NCBI GenBank assembly: GCA_027459505.1
Contig: DAIDIE010000004.1
Span: 43,726-107,725 of the forward strand
DNA from: Acidobacteriota bacterium
GTDB taxonomy: Bacteria; Acidobacteriota; Terriglobia; Terriglobales; SCQP01
Reading direction: 5' to 3'
Length of the DNA stretch: 64,000 bases
Positions 19,619 to 27,992 of this stretch are shown here, piece after piece. How positions within the stretch are numbered: position 1 is the stretch's first letter; every line of letters starts with the position of its first letter. The notes under the pieces are model-generated. The model did not search any database. It was given only the letters and a program-made list of their open reading frames with translations, and had not been told where the DNA came from. The position numbers were made by a program, and so were the translations under genes.

Positions 19619-20241
19619 GGCTGCTGCTCCTTTTTCTCTTGCCGGAAATGGGGCGCAAGGCGCTCGCGCAACTGTAACCGTGCCCGCAACAACCGCGTTT
19701 TAACATTTGCAACACTCAATCCCAGGGCCTGAGCCGTCTCCTCGGTGGACAAATGCTGCAAGTCGCGCAGCACCAGCACTGAGCGGTAGCTCGGATGCAT
19801 TCCCTTCAGAGCCTGCATCAACAGACCCTGGCGCTCCTCGCGCGTGTATTGTTGTTCAGGGTTCTCGCGCCATTCCGCCACATCGCGCGACACCGAACCC
19901 TCGTCCGTCTGCACCGGTTCGTCCAGCGATTCCCAGAGATGCGCGTGATTTTTACGCAACTTCATGCGCGCCGTGTTGACCGCAATCTGCGTCAACCAGG
20001 TGCTGAAGCGCGCATCTCCGCGAAACTGGTCCAAATGCTGAACGGCACGCAGAAACGTCTCCTGCGTGACATCCTCGGCGTCCTCCGGATTGTGCAGGAT
20101 CGCTAGCGCCGTCCGGTAGACCGCCCGTTCATGCCGCCGCACCAGTTCGTGGAACAGCTCAGGATGCCCAGCGCGTATCTGTTGCACTAAGGCAAAATCC
20201 TGATCCACCTTGATGCCGACGGCATCCGGTTCACTGTTCAT
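19615..20241 (-). CDS. ECF-family RNA polymerase sigma factor (RpoE-like)
   Basis: 208 aa from ATG 20241, chosen because AGGAATCGAT lies just upstream; ten further upstream codons are open but lack this site. Sigma region 2 (HNPEDAEDVTQETFLRAVQHLDQF) and region 4 (LSTEETAQALGLSVANVKTRLLRAR) are both complete. It is translationally coupled to the membrane anti-sigma factor, so it is presumably released by an envelope signal. Confidence 0.95.
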   Translation of the reverse strand: MNSEPDAVGIKVDQDFALVQQIRAGHPELFHELVRRHERAVYRTALAILHNPEDAEDVTQETFLRAVQHLDQFRGDARFSTWLTQIAVNTARMKLRKNHAHLWESLDEPVQTDEGSVSRDVAEWRENPEQQYTREERQGLLMQALKGMHPSYRSVLVLRDLQHLSTEETAQALGLSVANVKTRLLRARLQLRERLAPHFRQEKKEQQP

Positions 20242-20727
20242 ATCGATTCCTGACTCACCCCGGCGTGACATTAAAGACGGCGAAAAAAGCTCTCCCGGCA
20301 GAAAGAACTACCGCCTCCAGCGTACCCGAGTGCGACACCCAGCGTCACCCCTTAACACTGTACGGCAATTCTCGTTTGCTGACGCGCCAGTCAGTGAAGC
20401 TGCCGCGGATCACAACCGCTTCAGCCCGCTCGCGCCACATCTTCACGGCCCACCGTGGCCTACCTGGCCGCTCCAGAAACGCATTTCGAAGCACTTTCTG
20501 CACTTTGGCCCCCTGCACTCAAACGGCTCTTGAATGTCGATGCCATACCCCGCCGCTCAGCTCCCCGCAGTCCTTGTGAAGGCGATCTTTTATCCCACGC
20601 CAGGCGATCTTTTACCGCACCAGCCTGCAGGACGCCACTCGCACGCCTCCCGGCAAAAAAGTCGCCACGCTAGCTGAACTCTTCCGCCCCAACAGCGTGG
20701 GTTGTATGGGCACGCTAAAATAATGGG
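20242..20727. other. Intergenic region between ECF sigma gene and alaS
   Basis: 486 bp between divergent genes. I see no convincing small gene, T-box or other structured leader. The only clear element is the alaS -10 box at its right end. Confidence 0.5.
20716..20721 (+). promoter_or_regulatory. -10 box (TAAAAT) for a probable leaderless alaS transcript
   Basis: TAAAAT is followed by 6 nt (AATGGG) and then the alaS ATG, with no Shine-Dalgarno. This spacing would put the start of transcription on the start codon. Confidence 0.45.
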
Positions 20728-23454
20728 ATGACTGGTGCAGAAACCCGCCGCCGCTTCCTGGAGTTCTTTCAGGCCCGTGGCCATAGAATCGTTGCCTCCT
20801 CCTCTTTAGTTCCGGCGCAGGACCCCACCCTGCTCTTTACCAACGCCGGGATGAATCAATTTAAGGACGTCTTCCTGGGCAGTGAAAAACGCGACTACAG
20901 CCGCGCCACCACCGCCCAAAAGTGCGTCCGCGCGGGTGGCAAGCACAACGATTTGGAAAATGTAGGGTTCACCAACCGGCACCACACCTTCTTCGAGATG
21001 TTGGGGAACTTCTCCTTTGGCGATTACTTCAAGAAGGACGCAATCCGCTTCGCCTGGGACCTGGTCACCTCCAAAGAAGAGGGCTACGGCTTTGACCCCA
21101 ACCGCCTCTACGCTACCGTGTTTACCGATGACGATGAGGCCTTTGAGCTCTGGGAAAAGATGATTGGGCTGCCCAAAGAGCGCATCTTCCGCCTGGGGGA
21201 GAAGGACAACTTCTGGGCCATGGGCGATACCGGTCCCTGCGGCCCCTGCTCGGAGCTGCACATTGACCTCGGGCCGGCCGCCAGCGAGAGCCATGTCGAT
21301 TGCCGTTTCCCTTGCGATTGTGGCCGCTACGTCGAGATCTGGAATCTCGTTTTCATGCAGTTTGAGCGGGACTCCAGCGGTAAGCTGACCCCGCTGCCCC
21401 GCCCCTCCATCGATACCGGCGCTGGCCTGGAGCGGCTCACCGCCGTCCTCCAGGGCAAGGTCTCCAACTTCGAAACCGACCTGTTTCAACCCATCATTGC
21501 TCACGCCGGACGCTTGGCAGGGGTGAAATACGGCGCCTCGGAACGCAGTGACGTCTCGTTGCGCATTATTGCCGACCACAGCCGCGCCGCCACCTTCCTG
21601 ATCAGCGATGGCGTGCTGCCCTCCAATGAAGGTCGCGGCTACGTGCTGCGCAAGATTATGCGCCGCGGCATCCGCCATGGACGCATCCTCGGCATTGAAG
21701 GCCCCTTCATGGACCAGCTCAGCGGCACGGTCGTGGCGGAAATGGAAGGCGCCTATCCGGAACTGCGCGAAACCCACACCCGCGTGGCGGCCATCATCCG
21801 CGCCGAAGAAGAGCGTTTTGCCCAGACCATGGCGTTGGCGCTGAAAGAGCTGGACCGCACCGAGCTGGTCATGCCGGATGGCCGCAAGCTGCCCCTCGCC
21901 GAGGCGCTGGCCAATACCCAAACGTTGAAAGAGCACCAGGCCTTGCAGGAGAGCGGCAAACAGGCGCCGCAGCCGGTCTTGGCCGGCGATCGCATTTTCA
22001 AGCTGTACGACACCTTTGGCCTCCCCCTGGACCTGTTGCGCGAGATCGCCGATGAGCGCGGCTTCAGTCTCGATGAAGAGGGCTTCCAGCGCGAGCTGCA
22101 GACCCAGCGCCAGCGCGCCCGTGCCAGTTGGAAAGGTGGCGACAAGGCCAGCGCCAGCCCCGTCTTTCAGGAACTGGCGGCTGAAGCAAAAACCCAGTTC
22201 GAAGGATATGAAAAGACCAGCACGTCGTCGGCGACTATTCGCGCCCTCATCCACAACGGCGAACGCGTCAACGAATTGCCCTCCGGCGTGGAGGCCGAGG
22301 CCGTCCTGGATCACACCCCGTTTTACGCCGCCAGCGGCGGGCAGATCGGCGATCACGGCGAGTGGCGCACCGCTTCCGGCGCGCTGGCCGCCGAGGTGCT
22401 CGACACGGTGGCGCCCGTCAGCGGTCTGATTGTGCACCGCATCCGTACCCACCAGCCGCTCAAGACCGGCGCGCAAGTCAGCGCCCAGGTGAATGAGGAG
22501 CGCCGGAACGCTACACGCCGCAATCACACCGCCACGCACCTGCTGCATGCCGCCCTCCGCCAGGTGCTGGGCACGCACGTGAAACAGGCCGGCTCGGTGG
22601 TTGAGCCCGGGCGCCTGCGCTTCGACTTCTCCCATTACGCCCCGCTCTCCCCGGCCCAGATGGAGGAGATCGAGCGCATCGTTAACCAGCAGGTTCTCGC
22701 TAATTCCGGCGTGACCACCGATATCATGCCGCTGGAACAAGCGGTGGAAACGGGCGCGATGGCGCTCTTTGGCGAGAAGTATCAGGACCGCGTGCGCGTG
22801 GTCAGCGTGCCCGGCTTCAGCAAGGAACTCTGCGGCGGCACGCATTGTACCCGCACTGGGGATATCGGAATGTTCCGCATCGTCTACGAATCGTCGGTGG
22901 CCTCGGGGGTGCGCCGCATTGAAGCGGTGACCGGCGAGGGCGCATGGCAACAGGCGCGTGAGGCTGGCGAGCGCCTGCATCGCTTGAGTGGACTGCTGCG
23001 CGCCTCCGAGCCCGAACTGGTCCAAGCAGTTGAAAAGATCATCGAGCAGCAGCGCGCGCTGGAACGCGAATTGGAAAAGCAGCGCATGAAGTCCGCGCAA
23101 TCGCAGGCCGGAGCCCAACTGGAAAGCAAACGGCAGGTCAAGGGCGTTGACGTGCTCGCCACCCGCGTCGACGGACTGGACCGCTCGCAACTGCGCAACC
23201 TGGTCGATGAGTTGCGCTCCAAGCTGGGCAGCGGCGTCGTCGCCCTGGGAACGGCGCAGGACGGCAAAACGGCGGTCATTATCGGCGTCACGCCCGACCT
23301 GACCGCAAAGCTGCCGGCGGGCAAGCTGATCAAAGCCATCCCCGGCCTGAGCGGCGGCGGCCGCCCCGATCTGGCCGAAGCCGGTGGCAAAGACCCGCAG
23401 GCCCTCGACGCTACCCTGCAGCAAGTCTACGGCGCCGTCGAGAGCATGCTGTAG
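20728..23454 (+). CDS. alaS: Alanyl-tRNA synthetase
   Basis: 908 aa, within the normal range for bacterial AlaRS. Class II catalytic core at the N-terminus (FTNAGMNQFKDVFLG, TFFEMLGNFSFGDYFK, GAGLERL), an editing domain with the HxxxH metal site HTATHLLHA and the C-terminal CGGTHCTRTGDIG cysteine motif, then a coiled coil (EKIIEQQRALERELEKQRMKSAQSQ) and the C-Ala domain (GGGRPDLAEAGGKDP). Charges tRNA-Ala and clears mischarged Ser/Gly. Single transcription unit; no Shine-Dalgarno before ATG. Confidence 0.98.
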   Translation: MTGAETRRRFLEFFQARGHRIVASSSLVPAQDPTLLFTNAGMNQFKDVFLGSEKRDYSRATTAQKCVRAGGKHNDLENVGFTNRHHTFFEMLGNFSFGDYFKKDAIRFAWDLVTSKEEGYGFDPNRLYATVFTDDDEAFELWEKMIGLPKERIFRLGEKDNFWAMGDTGPCGPCSELHIDLGPAASESHVDCRFPCDCGRYVEIWNLVFMQFERDSSGKLTPLPRPSIDTGAGLERLTAVLQGKVSNFETDLFQPIIAHAGRLAGVKYGASERSDVSLRIIADHSRAATFLISDGVLPSNEGRGYVLRKIMRRGIRHGRILGIEGPFMDQLSGTVVAEMEGAYPELRETHTRVAAIIRAEEERFAQTMALALKELDRTELVMPDGRKLPLAEALANTQTLKEHQALQESGKQAPQPVLAGDRIFKLYDTFGLPLDLLREIADERGFSLDEEGFQRELQTQRQRARASWKGGDKASASPVFQELAAEAKTQFEGYEKTSTSSATIRALIHNGERVNELPSGVEAEAVLDHTPFYAASGGQIGDHGEWRTASGALAAEVLDTVAPVSGLIVHRIRTHQPLKTGAQVSAQVNEERRNATRRNHTATHLLHAALRQVLGTHVKQAGSVVEPGRLRFDFSHYAPLSPAQMEEIERIVNQQVLANSGVTTDIMPLEQAVETGAMALFGEKYQDRVRVVSVPGFSKELCGGTHCTRTGDIGMFRIVYESSVASGVRRIEAVTGEGAWQQAREAGERLHRLSGLLRASEPELVQAVEKIIEQQRALERELEKQRMKSAQSQAGAQLESKRQVKGVDVLATRVDGLDRSQLRNLVDELRSKLGSGVVALGTAQDGKTAVIIGVTPDLTAKLPAGKLIKAIPGLSGGGRPDLAEAGGKDPQALDATLQQVYGAVESML

Positions 23455-23482
23455 CAGCAGCGGAGCAGCAGCTTCACCTCAC

Positions 23483-23529
23483 GAGCCAGGGCCGAGTCGA
23501 ACTGCTTTCGAGTTCGAGATCGCAGGCCG
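23483..23529 (+). repeat. Dispersed repeat A, copy 1
   Basis: A 47-bp segment (GAGCCAGGGCCGAGTCGAAC...GATCGCAGGCCG) downstream of alaS. An inverted copy with about 90 percent identity lies at 29730-29775 and a shorter direct copy at 49151-49186. All three are intergenic. Confidence 0.7.
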
Positions 23530-23609
23530 AAGTGCGGAGTTGCCTACTAGGTCCCGCACCGCTGGCGACTAGTAAAGCGCGGCCACCATCCGTGAGCTTC
23601 GGCCGGACA

Positions 23610-23636
23610 CCGAAGCGGGTGGAATAAAAGCGGCCG
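23610..23636 (+). repeat. Dispersed repeat B, copy 1
   Basis: CCGAAGCGGGTGGAATAAAAG followed by CGGCCG. An inverted near-copy occurs at 51005-51031. Intergenic, 80 bp from repeat A. Confidence 0.5.
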
Positions 23637-23739
23637 TGCCGCAACGCTGGCATCGATCGCGCGCATTCCACTGGCACGTACACGTCGCCTGCGGCCTCCC
23701 GCCGGCGACCGCACCGGGCTACCTCAGGCGTTGCTCCGC

Positions 23740-25044
23740 CTACCATCGCAATACACCCAGACTTGCCGCCGCCAATGTCATCACGATAGAAATCGCCAAC
23801 AAGTAGGGGATGGAGAATTTCTGGTGTTCTTCCAACTCCACCTCCGCCAGTCCCGTCAGGAGGTAAGTTGCCGGGGTGAGTGGACTCACCGGAAAGCCGG
23901 TGGTCATTTGCCCCAGCACCGCGGCCTGTGCAATCTGCACTTGCGGTACCCCAAGCGCCGCGGCGGCATTGGCAAGCACCGGCAATACCCCGAAGTAAAA
24001 CGAGTCCGGATCGAACAAGAGACTGAGCGGCATTGAAATCAGGCCAAGGACAAATGGTATCTGCCCCGCCAACCTCTTCGGCACAAACGCTGCAACCGAC
24101 TTCGCCATGGCGCTCAGCATCCCCGACTGCCGCATGATTCCGGTAAAGCAGCCTGCCGCAAACAAAATCGCCGCCATGAGGAGCGCCGGTCGGGCATGCG
24201 CGTTGAGCCGCGCCGCCTGCGCTTCGAGTTTGGGGTAATTGATTGTCAACGCCAGCACCAGTCCCACCATGAAGACCGCGGCCGGCTGCAGGCGCAATCC
24301 GATCATCGTGCCAAACAGCGCCAGCGTCAGCAACAGGTTGACCACAAACAGACGCGGCCGGCGAAGTGTCCGTTCTTCATCGCTCAGCCGCTGGACAAGA
24401 CCCATCGCCGTTTCGGAACTCGTTTTTCCCTTGAATCCCAGTCTCGCCGCCTCCCGCTTTCCCATCCACCAGCACAGGGCAAAAACAAAGACCAGACCCA
24501 CTCCCTGTACCGGCGCAAGCGGGTTAAAAATCGCCGTGACTGGAATTCGCAACGCTGCGGAGGCGCGAATCATCGGCCCGGTCCAGGGCAAAAAGTTAGT
24601 CCCCGCCGCCATGGAAACGGCACAGGCCAGCACCCGCCGGTCCATACCCAGCCGGTCGTAGAGCGGCAGCATTACAGGAACCGTCACCAGAAAGCTGACC
24701 GCCCCGGAGCCGTCCAGATGGGTTAGCAGCGCCAGCAGCGCCGTGCCCGCTACAATGCGCGGCGGCGACACGCCGACCAGCGTAAGAATCCGGTCAATGA
24801 CCGGATCCAGCATCCCGGCGTCGGTCATCACGCCGAAATAGAGAATGGCAAAGACAAACATGGCCGCCACCGGCGCGACGCTCTTGATTCCCTGCGCCAC
24901 AAAACCGGCGGTCGCCAGCCCAAAGCCTCCCGCAAACGACGCCAAAACCGGTACGGAAATCAGCGCCACCATGGGAGAGAGGCGCCGCGTGAGAATACAA
25001 ATCAGCAGCACCAGAATTGTCGCTAATCCGAGAAGTGCCAGCAT
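23740..25044 (-). CDS. CitMHS-family citrate/tricarboxylate-metal transporter
   Basis: 434 aa with about 11-12 membrane segments. The CitMHS fold is supported by the duplicated half-sites [22 protein letters not shown] and the C-terminal [20 protein letters not shown] with [16 protein letters not shown]. Known members (CitM, CitH) import citrate bound to Mg2+ or Ca2+ with protons. It is the last gene of the operon with the AtuA-type pair (36 nt after the small subunit) so the real substrate may be a related acid used by that pathway. Confidence 0.85.
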   Translation of the reverse strand: MLALLGLATILVLLICILTRRLSPMVALISVPVLASFAGGFGLATAGFVAQGIKSVAPVAAMFVFAILYFGVMTDAGMLDPVIDRILTLVGVSPPRIVAGTALLALLTHLDGSGAVSFLVTVPVMLPLYDRLGMDRRVLACAVSMAAGTNFLPWTGPMIRASAALRIPVTAIFNPLAPVQGVGLVFVFALCWWMGKREAARLGFKGKTSSETAMGLVQRLSDEERTLRRPRLFVVNLLLTLALFGTMIGLRLQPAAVFMVGLVLALTINYPKLEAQAARLNAHARPALLMAAILFAAGCFTGIMRQSGMLSAMAKSVAAFVPKRLAGQIPFVLGLISMPLSLLFDPDSFYFGVLPVLANAAAALGVPQVQIAQAAVLGQMTTGFPVSPLTPATYLLTGLAEVELEEHQKFSIPYLLAISIVMTLAAASLGVLRW

Positions 25045-25079
25045 AACGGCCCTGCGGTCGGCAAAACACGTTTACCCCT

Positions 25080-25406
25080 TCAATCCCTCTCGCCGCGAAC
25101 TGCTCCCTCGATCTCCAGCGTCAGCAGGACGGAGCTGAGACACTTCCCGTGCGCGTCCAGAGCGAGCGAACGGGTCACCGATTCTCCCTGGCGCCGCTGC
25201 AGCACGAAATTGAGCGCCCCTAAATCCGGCAGCACGAAGCGCCGCACCGCACCGCCAGTGATCGCGGCAAAATGCGCCGCCACCCGCTCAGCCGTGACCT
25301 GCCGCTCCAGCAGCGGAAAGTCCTCCAGGCGGCGCGCAATCACCGACAGAGTGACAATGTCGCCTTTGTCGCCGGCTCGCCCATGAGCAATTTCGCGCAA
25401 CTGCAT
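25080..25406 (-). CDS. AtuA-like ferredoxin-fold small subunit
   Basis: 108 aa. The start at 25406 is fixed by AAGGAGGTGGAA immediately upstream, and gives MQLREIAHGRAGDKGD, the recognised opening of the small domain that in many species is fused to the C-terminus of AtuA-family proteins. Here it is a separate gene 120 nt after the large AtuA gene. Function of the pair is unproven; AtuA was linked to acyclic terpene breakdown in Pseudomonas. Confidence 0.8.
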   Translation of the reverse strand: MQLREIAHGRAGDKGDIVTLSVIARRLEDFPLLERQVTAERVAAHFAAITGGAVRRFVLPDLGALNFVLQRRQGESVTRSLALDAHGKCLSSVLLTLEIEGAVRGERD

Positions 25407-25526
25407 TTCCACCTCCTTCGCAATGCTCTCCCCCAAGCCTTCCGCTGGGCAAGAAACCGCACTCCCGCCCGCACCGCACCTGCAATGAACGCCCTGGCGG
25501 GCATGCCTTCGCCAACAGCGCCGCCT

Positions 25527-26858
25527 TTATGACACTTCGATCGTCCATTGGGAGGCCGCCGCCGATCGCGGAATGCATGTGGAAACAATCCCAATCGTTT
25601 CGCGCACACATTGCGACACACCGCCACCGCCCGCCGGACCGTTGGTATAGAGCGCTTCAACCTCGCGCGCAATCCTTGCCGCGGCCTTTCTGGCATCCGC
25701 CCGCCCCACCGCCCGCAGCCGAACTTCGGCGGGCTCCCTCATCCCATCCGGCACGATTCCAGCGGTCACCGAGTTGACCCCAATCAGGTCAAAGCGCAAG
25801 TCGCGCAAGGAATGCTCCTGTAGGCGCTCGCGCAAAATCGCCTCCGCCAAACGCGCCCGGCCCAGCGCGCCGGCGCCGGCATAGGAAATCTGCCCCTCAC
25901 CGATGAAGCCGTCGCGAACGCCGATGGAAACCTTGAGCGACTCGGGGCGGGCGCGGCCACCGCCCCCGCTGACTCGCACCCGGTCAGCAACGATCTGTTC
26001 AAACCGCACCTGCGAAAAATCCGCCACCACGTCGGGAGTCACGTACGCGGCGGGATCCTGGACTTCGTAGAGAAGCTGCTGTTTACAGGTAGCGGCATTG
26101 ATCAGTCCCCCCGAACCCTCCACTTTGCTCAGCACCGCGGCGCCATCCTCGCCAACCTCCGCAATGGGAAATCCGAGATGCGCCAGATTCGGAACTTCAT
26201 CCCAGCCCGGATCGGCAAAGTAGCCGCCCGTAAGTTGACCGGCACACTCCAGAAGGTGTCCCACGACGGTAGCCCGGCCCAGCCGTTCCCAATCCGTTAT
26301 CGTCCAGCCAAACTCATGCGCAAGAATCGCAACAAACATCGACGGGTCGGCCACCCGCCCGGTCAGCACGACATCGGCGCCCGCATCGAGCGCACCAAGC
26401 ATGGCCTCCGCTCCCAAGTAGGCATTGGCGGAAACCAGTCTGCCGGGGTCGGTTTGGGCAAGCTCACCCCCCGATGCCCGCGGCAGCGTTTCCTTGATCA
26501 GCCGCAGCACGTCGTCTCCGGCGACCGCCGCCACGCGCAGCCCGCGGATACCAAGACGCCGCGCGATTTCACACGTCTTGCGCGCCGCCGCCAGCGGATT
26601 GGCCGCGCCCATGTTGCTGACAATTCGTATCCTGCGCGCCGAGCAGACCGCAAGCACGGCCTCCATGCGCTCTTCCAGCAGCGGATCAAAACCAGCTTCG
26701 GCGTCTTGCAGACGCGCCTTCTGTGCCAGCGCTATGGTCCGTTCGGCAAGACATTCGAAAACCAGCCAGCCTAACTCGCCCTGCTGCGCCAGCTCGACCG
26801 CGGGCTCGATGCGGTCGCCGGAAAATCCAGCACCCGCGCCAATTCGAATGCTCTTCAC
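25527..26858 (-). CDS. Acyclic terpene utilisation AtuA-family protein (DUF1446), large domain
   Basis: 443 aa from a GTG at 26858, chosen because homology starts at VKSIRIGAGAGFSGDRI and GGAGGGG lies just upstream. Conserved blocks: LVFECLAERTIALAQ, VSNMGAANPLAAA, DVVLTGRVADPSMF, HLLECAGQLTGGYFADPG and GPAGGGGV near the end. It heads an operon with the small AtuA subunit and a CitMHS carrier, and is divergent from a LysR regulator, a layout typical of a small-acid catabolic cluster. The chemical reaction is not known. Confidence 0.85.
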   Translation of the reverse strand: MKSIRIGAGAGFSGDRIEPAVELAQQGELGWLVFECLAERTIALAQKARLQDAEAGFDPLLEERMEAVLAVCSARRIRIVSNMGAANPLAAARKTCEIARRLGIRGLRVAAVAGDDVLRLIKETLPRASGGELAQTDPGRLVSANAYLGAEAMLGALDAGADVVLTGRVADPSMFVAILAHEFGWTITDWERLGRATVVGHLLECAGQLTGGYFADPGWDEVPNLAHLGFPIAEVGEDGAAVLSKVEGSGGLINAATCKQQLLYEVQDPAAYVTPDVVADFSQVRFEQIVADRVRVSGGGGRARPESLKVSIGVRDGFIGEGQISYAGAGALGRARLAEAILRERLQEHSLRDLRFDLIGVNSVTAGIVPDGMREPAEVRLRAVGRADARKAAARIAREVEALYTNGPAGGGGVSQCVRETIGIVSTCIPRSAAASQWTIEVS

Positions 26859-27000
26859 TGCGTCCCCTCCACAACCTGTCCGGCCTCCGCCAGCGCCGGC
26901 GGCCACTCCCCGCTCGTCTGGAATGACCACCTCCGCAGTATAGAAACCGCGCTATCCCCTGTACAATTGATTGATCCGCACCTGACGATCGGAATTTCAA

Positions 27001-27897
27001 ATGATTCACGACCTGCGTCACGTCAAGGCCTTCCTGGCGGCGGCCCGCATCGGCAATTTCACTCGCGCGGCCGCGGAAATGCACATTTCCCAATCGGCTT
27101 TCACCGTGCAAATCCGCCAGCTTGAGGAGGCGCTGGGAGTCCGGCTCTTCGACCGCGGCAAACGCCGGGTGGCGCTCACCGCCGCGGGCCGGGAGTTGCT
27201 GGATCCGCTGGAGCGGATCATTGTTGAAGTGGAAACCATCGTCAGCAACACCCGCGAGCTGTCCGGCTTACGGCGCGGCATCGTCAAAGTCGCCGTGCTC
27301 CCTTCTGTCGCCGCCGCTTTGCTGCCCGAGGCGATCCGCCGCTTCACCAGCCGCTACTCAGGCGTGGTCGTGCAGGCCAGCGATGTCGTCGGCGAGCGCG
27401 TGCTGGACGCCGTGAAGAAGGACGAAGTCGATTTCGGCATTGGCAGCCGCATCCGCGCCGACCCGGAACTGCGGATGAAACCGCTGCTGACCGACAGAAT
27501 GGCCGCCTTTGTCCCCCGCCATCACGCCCTGGCGCGCCGCGAAGCGCTGACGCTGCAAGAGCTGGCGGCTTACCCGCTAATTGTTACCGGCAAGGAAAGC
27601 AGTGCCCGCGAGGTTCTGGATAAATCCTGCAAGCGCGAAAAAGCACCACTGACGATCGCCTGGGAAACCAATTACATGACCACCGCGCTCGGACTGGTGC
27701 GCGCCGGCCTCGGCGTCGCGGTCCTGCCGGAATCCGCCGTCACCCTGGAAAACACCGCTCATATCCGTCGCGTGGCCATTACCAGACCGGTGCTCTCACG
27801 CAGAATCGATATCATCCAGCGTAAAGACCGCACCCTTTCCCCAGCCGCCGGGAAACTCGTCGAAATTCTCCATGCGCTCGCGACCCCACCTGCGTAG
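27001..27897 (+). CDS. LysR-family transcriptional regulator
   Basis: 298 aa. N-terminal winged helix-turn-helix (residues 5-63, FTRAAAEMHISQSAFTVQIRQLEEALGVRLFDR) and a C-terminal substrate-binding domain (92-295). It is divergent from the AtuA/CitMHS operon with 142 bp between start codons, so it very probably controls that operon and itself in response to the imported acid. A TACAAT -10 candidate lies about 35 bp before its ATG. Confidence 0.92.
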   Translation: MIHDLRHVKAFLAAARIGNFTRAAAEMHISQSAFTVQIRQLEEALGVRLFDRGKRRVALTAAGRELLDPLERIIVEVETIVSNTRELSGLRRGIVKVAVLPSVAAALLPEAIRRFTSRYSGVVVQASDVVGERVLDAVKKDEVDFGIGSRIRADPELRMKPLLTDRMAAFVPRHHALARREALTLQELAAYPLIVTGKESSAREVLDKSCKREKAPLTIAWETNYMTTALGLVRAGLGVAVLPESAVTLENTAHIRRVAITRPVLSRRIDIIQRKDRTLSPAAGKLVEILHALATPPA

Positions 27898-27980
27898 GCC
27901 GCCCGGGACGGTTCCGGCAATCAATAATTCCGAACGTTGTGATCTCGACTTTTCATTGTACAAATCGCCATCACACTTCT

Positions 27981-27986
27981 TATAGT
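27981..27986 (+). promoter_or_regulatory. -10 box (TATAGT) for a probable leaderless carboxylesterase transcript
   Basis: TATAGT is followed by 6 nt (GCTTTC) and the ATG at 27993; no Shine-Dalgarno is present. A weak -35 (TTGTAC) is 19 bp further up. Confidence 0.4.
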
Positions 27987-27992
27987 GCTTTC

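Noticed and set aside
20806-23424. 872-codon open frame antisense to alaS
   Set aside because: It lies wholly within a certain alaS gene, its translation is rich in Ala/Gly/His/Gln without any recognisable domain, and long antisense frames are a known by-product of GC-rich codon use. The same applies to long antisense frames over the two RND genes (52641-54359, 55593-57233) and the carboxylesterase gene (27921-29597).
23508-23525. Possible tRNA T-arm (GTTCGAGATC) in repeat A
   Set aside because: The five bases on either side do not pair and no acceptor, D or anticodon stems can be drawn around it. I found no tRNA or rRNA gene in the window.
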